Assembly: GCA_030635365.1 (NCBI GenBank)
Contig: DAOVYZ010000069.1
Span: 1 to 10,314, forward strand
Source: Bacteroidales bacterium
GTDB lineage: Bacteria; Bacteroidota; Bacteroidia; Bacteroidales; UBA12077
Reading direction: 5' to 3'
Length of the DNA: 10,314 nucleotides
How positions within the stretch are numbered: position 1 is the first letter of the stretch; every line of letters begins with the position of its first letter. The notes under the pieces were generated by a model that saw nothing but the letters and a program-made list of their open reading frames with translations, was not told the origin of the DNA and ran no database searches. Positions 6,610 to 10,314 of the stretch are shown here, in pieces. The translations under genes were made by a program, and so were the position numbers.

Positions 6610-9354
6610 ATGAATTATTTACAAAAGCAATTTAAGAGACCGGTATCCAAAAATATTGTTTTGATAATACTGCTTTTATTTACCCACAATACAAGCCTCT
6701 ATTCTCAAGCCGTTTCTGATTCATCAGTTATTCAAGAACTATACGAGAGTACCAAACGTTATTATACCAGTGGAAATTACGAAAAAGCCATAATGGGCTT
6801 AAGGGAAATCCTGAAAATAAAAAAAAATACAGGTATTGATACTGAACCTAAATACTTTAAAGTATACAACAGGTTAGGCCTTGTTTATAAAAAGCAGGGG
6901 GATTTGCAAAAAGCTATTGATTTTTATAAAAAAGCATTGGAAAATATTTCTGATATTTATATAAAATCAATAATCAATGGAAATATTGCCAATATTTATA
7001 CTTTAATTGGAGACTATTCAAAAGCAGTTTATTATTATGATAATACTTTATTAATACTTGAAAAAAGTGATGAACAAAAAAAATATCAATATATTGTAGA
7101 TAATTACCATAATCAGGGCTATGCATATTATAAATCAGGGCAACTGGATATGGCTTTGCAAAGAAGTTTAAAAAGCATACAAATTGTCAGGGAAAATAGA
7201 CTAAAAATTACCGGTGATACTTATTATAACTGTGGGCTGATATATCAAAAGCTGGATAGCTTAAATAAAGCTGATTTTTATTTTAAAAAAGCTGTTGAAA
7301 CATGTGAAAAAGAATCCGGTACAGGGAACTATGTGACAGCAATGGCTTATATTAACTATGCTGTATTTTGTGCTAAAATAGGGCAGTTAACTAAAAGTAA
7401 AGAATTATTTGAAACTGCTTATCCTGTTTTATTAAATATTTTAGGTAAAAAACACCTTTTTATTTCATACTATTATAAGCATCTAGGTAATTTCTATTTC
7501 AAGAAAAAAAAATATGAAAAAGCATTAAATTTATACCAGCAAGCTTTAATAGCAAAGATTTATGAATTCAATGATACTTCCACTTATAGTAACCCCGGTA
7601 AAGGTATTTATCCTGACATGGATTTACTTATCTTACTTAATGCCAAAGCCCGGGCTTTGGAGAAACTAGCGACTATTGAAAACAGGCAGAAAAATCTGGA
7701 AATAGCATTACAAACCCTTAAATTAAATGTTGATTTTATAGAACAACTAAGGGCAGGTTACCTGTACGAAAGCTCCAAACTAACACTTGCACAAAAAGAA
7801 CATGAAACATATAAATCTATTGTAAATATTTCTTATTTATTATATAAAATTACGGGTAATAAAGAATATGCGGAGACAGCTTTTAAACATGCCGAATTAA
7901 GTAAGTATGCCATATTACGGGAGCTTGAAAACGAAGAAAAAGCGATGGAAATAGCAGGTATCCCCGACAGCCTGCAAGAAAAAGAACGTGAACTTAAGGA
8001 ACAAATAACGTACTTGGGGATACAACTTAAAAATGTAAATGAATTGCAAAAACCCGACAGAGAAAGGATAGAAGAATACCAACAAAAGATATTTAAAACA
8101 ACAAAGGAGTTAGAAACTTTTTATGAAAAACTGGAAACGACGTACCCTTTATATAAAAGGCAAAAATATCAAAATATTGAAGTAAATAGTACCCGAATAC
8201 AAGAATCAATTGCAGAAAAGGATGCCATCTTGGAATATGTGTTAACGGATAGTTTACTTTTTACTTTTGTGCTTACTAAAAATCATTTTGTTTTTGACAA
8301 ACAATCTATAGATAGCGTTTTTTATACAAATTTAGATTTTTATACGAAGGTGTTATACAGAGAACATCTTTCTAACTATTATGAATACAGAAATGCGGCT
8401 TATTATCTTTACAAAAGCCTAGTTTTGCCTTATGAGAATTTGATTCAAAATAAAAACCTGGTAATTATCCCTGACGGTAAGCTATTGCAGATTTCTTTTG
8501 ATGCATTGATAGATAAACCATATAAAGAAACTGATAATCCTGATTATAGGAAAGAATCTTATTTAATTAGGAAATATGCATTAAGTTATGCTTATTCAGC
8601 AACTCTGTACCGAAGTAGCTTAAATGCTGAAAGAAGCCTCTTTCAAAATTTCTTAGGAATTGCACCGGGTTATGAAAACTCAAAAGATTCATTAATACAC
8701 CTGCCTCTTGGCATAAGAAATGTTAAGAAACTGGCATTGTTAACTTTTGGCAAATCTTTTACCGGGGATAAAGCAACTAAAGAAAATTTTAATAAAAATG
8801 CATACAAGAGTAATATTATACATTTTTATGCCCATGGATTGGAAGATACATTAAGCCCTGCAAACTCAAAATTGTACCTTTCACCTTCCGATACAACTAA
8901 CAATGGTTACCTTTATGCATGGGAAATTTATAATATGCAGTTACATGCAAACCTGGTTGTGCTGGCAGCATGTTATTCAGGCAAAGGGAAATTCTCTAAG
9001 GGAGAGGGAGTTTTAAGTATTGCAAGAAGTTTTATTCATGCAGGAAGTAAGTCTATTATTACTTCATTGTGGTCTGCATCATATATTCCTGCGAATATGA
9101 TTTTAACTGAATTTTATAGTAATTCATTTAAAGGAAAATCAAAGTCAGAATCACTCCAAATGGCCAAGTTAAAATTTTTGGAAGAAACAAATTCTTATAG
9201 TGCACATCCCATGTTTTGGTCAGGTATTGTTCTTTATGGCAATTCTACAACACTTTATCATGGCTGGTACCTAAAAAGGATTGTTGCTTTATTGAGTCTA
9301 ATTTTTATTGTAATCGTAATTATTAAAAGAAGTTCTTTATTCAAGTTTCCTTAA
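6610..9354 (+). CDS. Secreted, membrane-anchored TPR-CHAT domain protein (putative cysteine protease)
   Basis: The 914-aa protein starts with a signal peptide (core NIVLIILLLF at 15-24, likely cleavage near residue 33). Residues ~40-315 hold TPR repeats, such as GNYEKA, LGLVYKKQGDLQKAIDFYKKAL (87-110), IGDYSKAVYYYD and KKKYEKALNLYQQAL. A charged helical, coiled-coil-like segment follows at ~430-515. The CHAT domain (~535-880) starts with LVIIPDGKLLQISFDAL (617-633). It has the expected His in FYAHG (His742) and the Cys in LAACYSG (Cys788), so it should be an active caspase/separase-like cysteine protease. A hydrophobic helix (~890-905) followed by KRSS anchors the C-terminus, with TPR and CHAT parts on the outer side of the inner membrane. 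The TPRs probably bind a partner or substrate. Known TPR-CHAT proteins include the Craspase protease Csx29, but no CRISPR genes are here and this one is exported. It is divergent from the GG-peptide gene and overlaps the 302-aa gene tail to tail. Confidence 0.93.
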   Translation: MNYLQKQFKRPVSKNIVLIILLLFTHNTSLYSQAVSDSSVIQELYESTKRYYTSGNYEKAIMGLREILKIKKNTGIDTEPKYFKVYNRLGLVYKKQGDLQKAIDFYKKALENISDIYIKSIINGNIANIYTLIGDYSKAVYYYDNTLLILEKSDEQKKYQYIVDNYHNQGYAYYKSGQLDMALQRSLKSIQIVRENRLKITGDTYYNCGLIYQKLDSLNKADFYFKKAVETCEKESGTGNYVTAMAYINYAVFCAKIGQLTKSKELFETAYPVLLNILGKKHLFISYYYKHLGNFYFKKKKYEKALNLYQQALIAKIYEFNDTSTYSNPGKGIYPDMDLLILLNAKARALEKLATIENRQKNLEIALQTLKLNVDFIEQLRAGYLYESSKLTLAQKEHETYKSIVNISYLLYKITGNKEYAETAFKHAELSKYAILRELENEEKAMEIAGIPDSLQEKERELKEQITYLGIQLKNVNELQKPDRERIEEYQQKIFKTTKELETFYEKLETTYPLYKRQKYQNIEVNSTRIQESIAEKDAILEYVLTDSLLFTFVLTKNHFVFDKQSIDSVFYTNLDFYTKVLYREHLSNYYEYRNAAYYLYKSLVLPYENLIQNKNLVIIPDGKLLQISFDALIDKPYKETDNPDYRKESYLIRKYALSYAYSATLYRSSLNAERSLFQNFLGIAPGYENSKDSLIHLPLGIRNVKKLALLTFGKSFTGDKATKENFNKNAYKSNIIHFYAHGLEDTLSPANSKLYLSPSDTTNNGYLYAWEIYNMQLHANLVVLAACYSGKGKFSKGEGVLSIARSFIHAGSKSIITSLWSASYIPANMILTEFYSNSFKGKSKSESLQMAKLKFLEETNSYSAHPMFWSGIVLYGNSTTLYHGWYLKRIVALLSLIFIVIVIIKRSSLFKFP

Positions 9355-10245
9355 TATTTTTGAAGCTTTCTCTTGTTGTCTCTCATTCCTGTTAACAATA
9401 ATTCTAAATATATTTTTAGCCTTTTCTATTTCTCCTATTCTAAGGTAACATAAACCTCTATACCACCTCATTTCAGGTAAAACTCCAACGCTAGTCTCAT
9501 ATTGAGTTACTTTATCAAAATTTTGAATAGCTTCATCAAATCGTTCCATTTCCATTAAGGATAAACCCATAAAAAGATGTTTTTCAGAATTTATATGTAT
9601 TGATGAAGGCAATTGGTCAAATAGCAAATAGGCATTATTATATTCTCCTTTTTTGTATTTCTGTTGTGCTAAACTTAAACTATTACTGTTTAACGCATAT
9701 CTTATTGTTTCATCGAATGGCTCATAATACTTATCAAACAAACGATTTCCCAGAGTATCACGGGTTTGTAAATGGTATGCCATGCTACCTCCAAACAACA
9801 TTAACAGGGTAATAGATGCAGCAGCCAGCCACTTTTTATATTTTCGGTGCAATGGTATAATACGCCTTTTGCCTTTGTTCAATTCTTTATATAGGCTATT
9901 GATTCTTTGTTCTTCTTTTTGGGTAAGGTGAATTTCGTTTTTGCAAACTTCATCCAGGATATCTTTTAGCGTTTCAAATTCTATGGCTTCATTTACTTTT
10001 TTCCTTAATGAAAGTTCATAAACCATTTCCTGGTCTTCGGCCATCATTTTTTCAAAATGCTCCTCCTCGGCAGTTGACATTACACCATCCAGGTATCTTT
10101 CAATACTTACTTTTTTTAATTCTTTTTTACATGCTTCAGATATTACACAACTGCTACGTATAAATTTACCCATTTTGGATAATTCTTCAGGGTCTCCAAT
10201 TTCAAAAATAAAATCCAGCAACATTTCCCTTGCACTATCTTCCAT
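9337..10245 (-). CDS. Anti-sigma-like membrane protein with C-terminal TPR repeats
   Basis: The 302-aa protein has a charged N-terminal cytoplasmic part. Within it, residues ~47-90 (IERYLDGVMSTAEEEHFEKM and on to LRKKVNEAI) resemble the helical anti-sigma segment of Bacteroidetes regulators, without the zinc-binding His/Cys set. One membrane helix lies at ~139-156 after a basic stretch (HRKYKK). The outer part begins with LFDKYYEPFDE (169-179), a motif I recall from Bacteroidetes membrane TPR proteins encoded next to ECF sigma factors, and continues with about three TPRs (191-215, 222-246, 256-287). This topology suits relaying an envelope signal to a cytoplasmic sigma factor or to the CHAT protein; that role is inferred. 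No sigma factor is in the window; it could lie beyond the right edge. The last 18 bp overlap the end of the CHAT gene on the opposite strand. A TTACTTTG word at 10276-10283 (minus) is one mismatch from the -7 consensus, 30 nt before the ATG. Confidence 0.88.
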   Translation of the reverse strand: MEDSAREMLLDFIFEIGDPEELSKMGKFIRSSCVISEACKKELKKVSIERYLDGVMSTAEEEHFEKMMAEDQEMVYELSLRKKVNEAIEFETLKDILDEVCKNEIHLTQKEEQRINSLYKELNKGKRRIIPLHRKYKKWLAAASITLLMLFGGSMAYHLQTRDTLGNRLFDKYYEPFDETIRYALNSNSLSLAQQKYKKGEYNNAYLLFDQLPSSIHINSEKHLFMGLSLMEMERFDEAIQNFDKVTQYETSVGVLPEMRWYRGLCYLRIGEIEKAKNIFRIIVNRNERQQEKASKILRKLE

Positions 10246-10314
10246 GGGCTATCATTTTTTATAAACTTTTTACTACAAAGTAATTTGGTAATGCTAAATT
10301 AATAAAATAATTTA

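Noticed and set aside
6610..9354. TPR-CHAT protein as a CRISPR-linked Craspase component
   Set aside because: It has a signal peptide and a C-terminal membrane anchor, and no cas genes or CRISPR array are in the window.
9600..9812. Plus-strand frame of 70 codons
   Set aside because: Antisense to the 302-aa TPR protein, which has clear domains in its own frame.

Overview
The window looks like a chromosomal stretch of a Bacteroidetes-type bacterium. Supporting signs are AT-rich intergenic DNA, weak or absent Shine-Dalgarno sequences, TAnnTTTG-like -7 promoter elements, a secreted TPR-CHAT protein, an anti-sigma-like membrane TPR protein, a very large secreted beta-rich protein, and a small peptide with a double-glycine leader. 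No RNA genes, CRISPR arrays, insertion sequences or phage genes were recognised. Family assignments come from reading the translations; no database search was possible.

Layout. Positions 1-3894 (minus) hold one uninterrupted reading frame of 1298 codons, the N-terminal part of a giant secreted protein that runs off the left edge. Next, 3948-4053 is a nested inverted repeat. A secreted HEAT-like repeat protein follows (4065-4967, minus), split by an in-frame TGA into two pieces of 136 and 156 aa. The stretch 4968-5596 has no convincing gene and holds hairpins and degraded AT-rich repeat-like sequence. An unrecognised 188-aa protein lies at 5597-6163 (minus).

The most interesting part is 6331-10245. 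A 43-aa peptide gene (6411-6542, minus) carries a textbook double-glycine leader and a 13-aa acidic, cysteine-free tail, and has its own intrinsic terminator. It is transcribed divergently, across 67 bp, from a 914-aa secreted and membrane-anchored TPR-CHAT protein (6610-9354, plus) that keeps the His and Cys expected of a CHAT protease. Convergent with the CHAT gene, overlapping it by 18 bp, is a 302-aa protein (9337-10245, minus) with an anti-sigma-like N-terminus, one membrane helix and TPRs; this kind of protein is often encoded next to an ECF sigma factor, which would lie beyond the right edge.

Working hypothesis (inference): peptide, envelope CHAT protease and membrane TPR regulator form a signalling or peptide-maturation module. 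The left-hand genes show no obvious functional link to it. The HEAT gene may be decaying.
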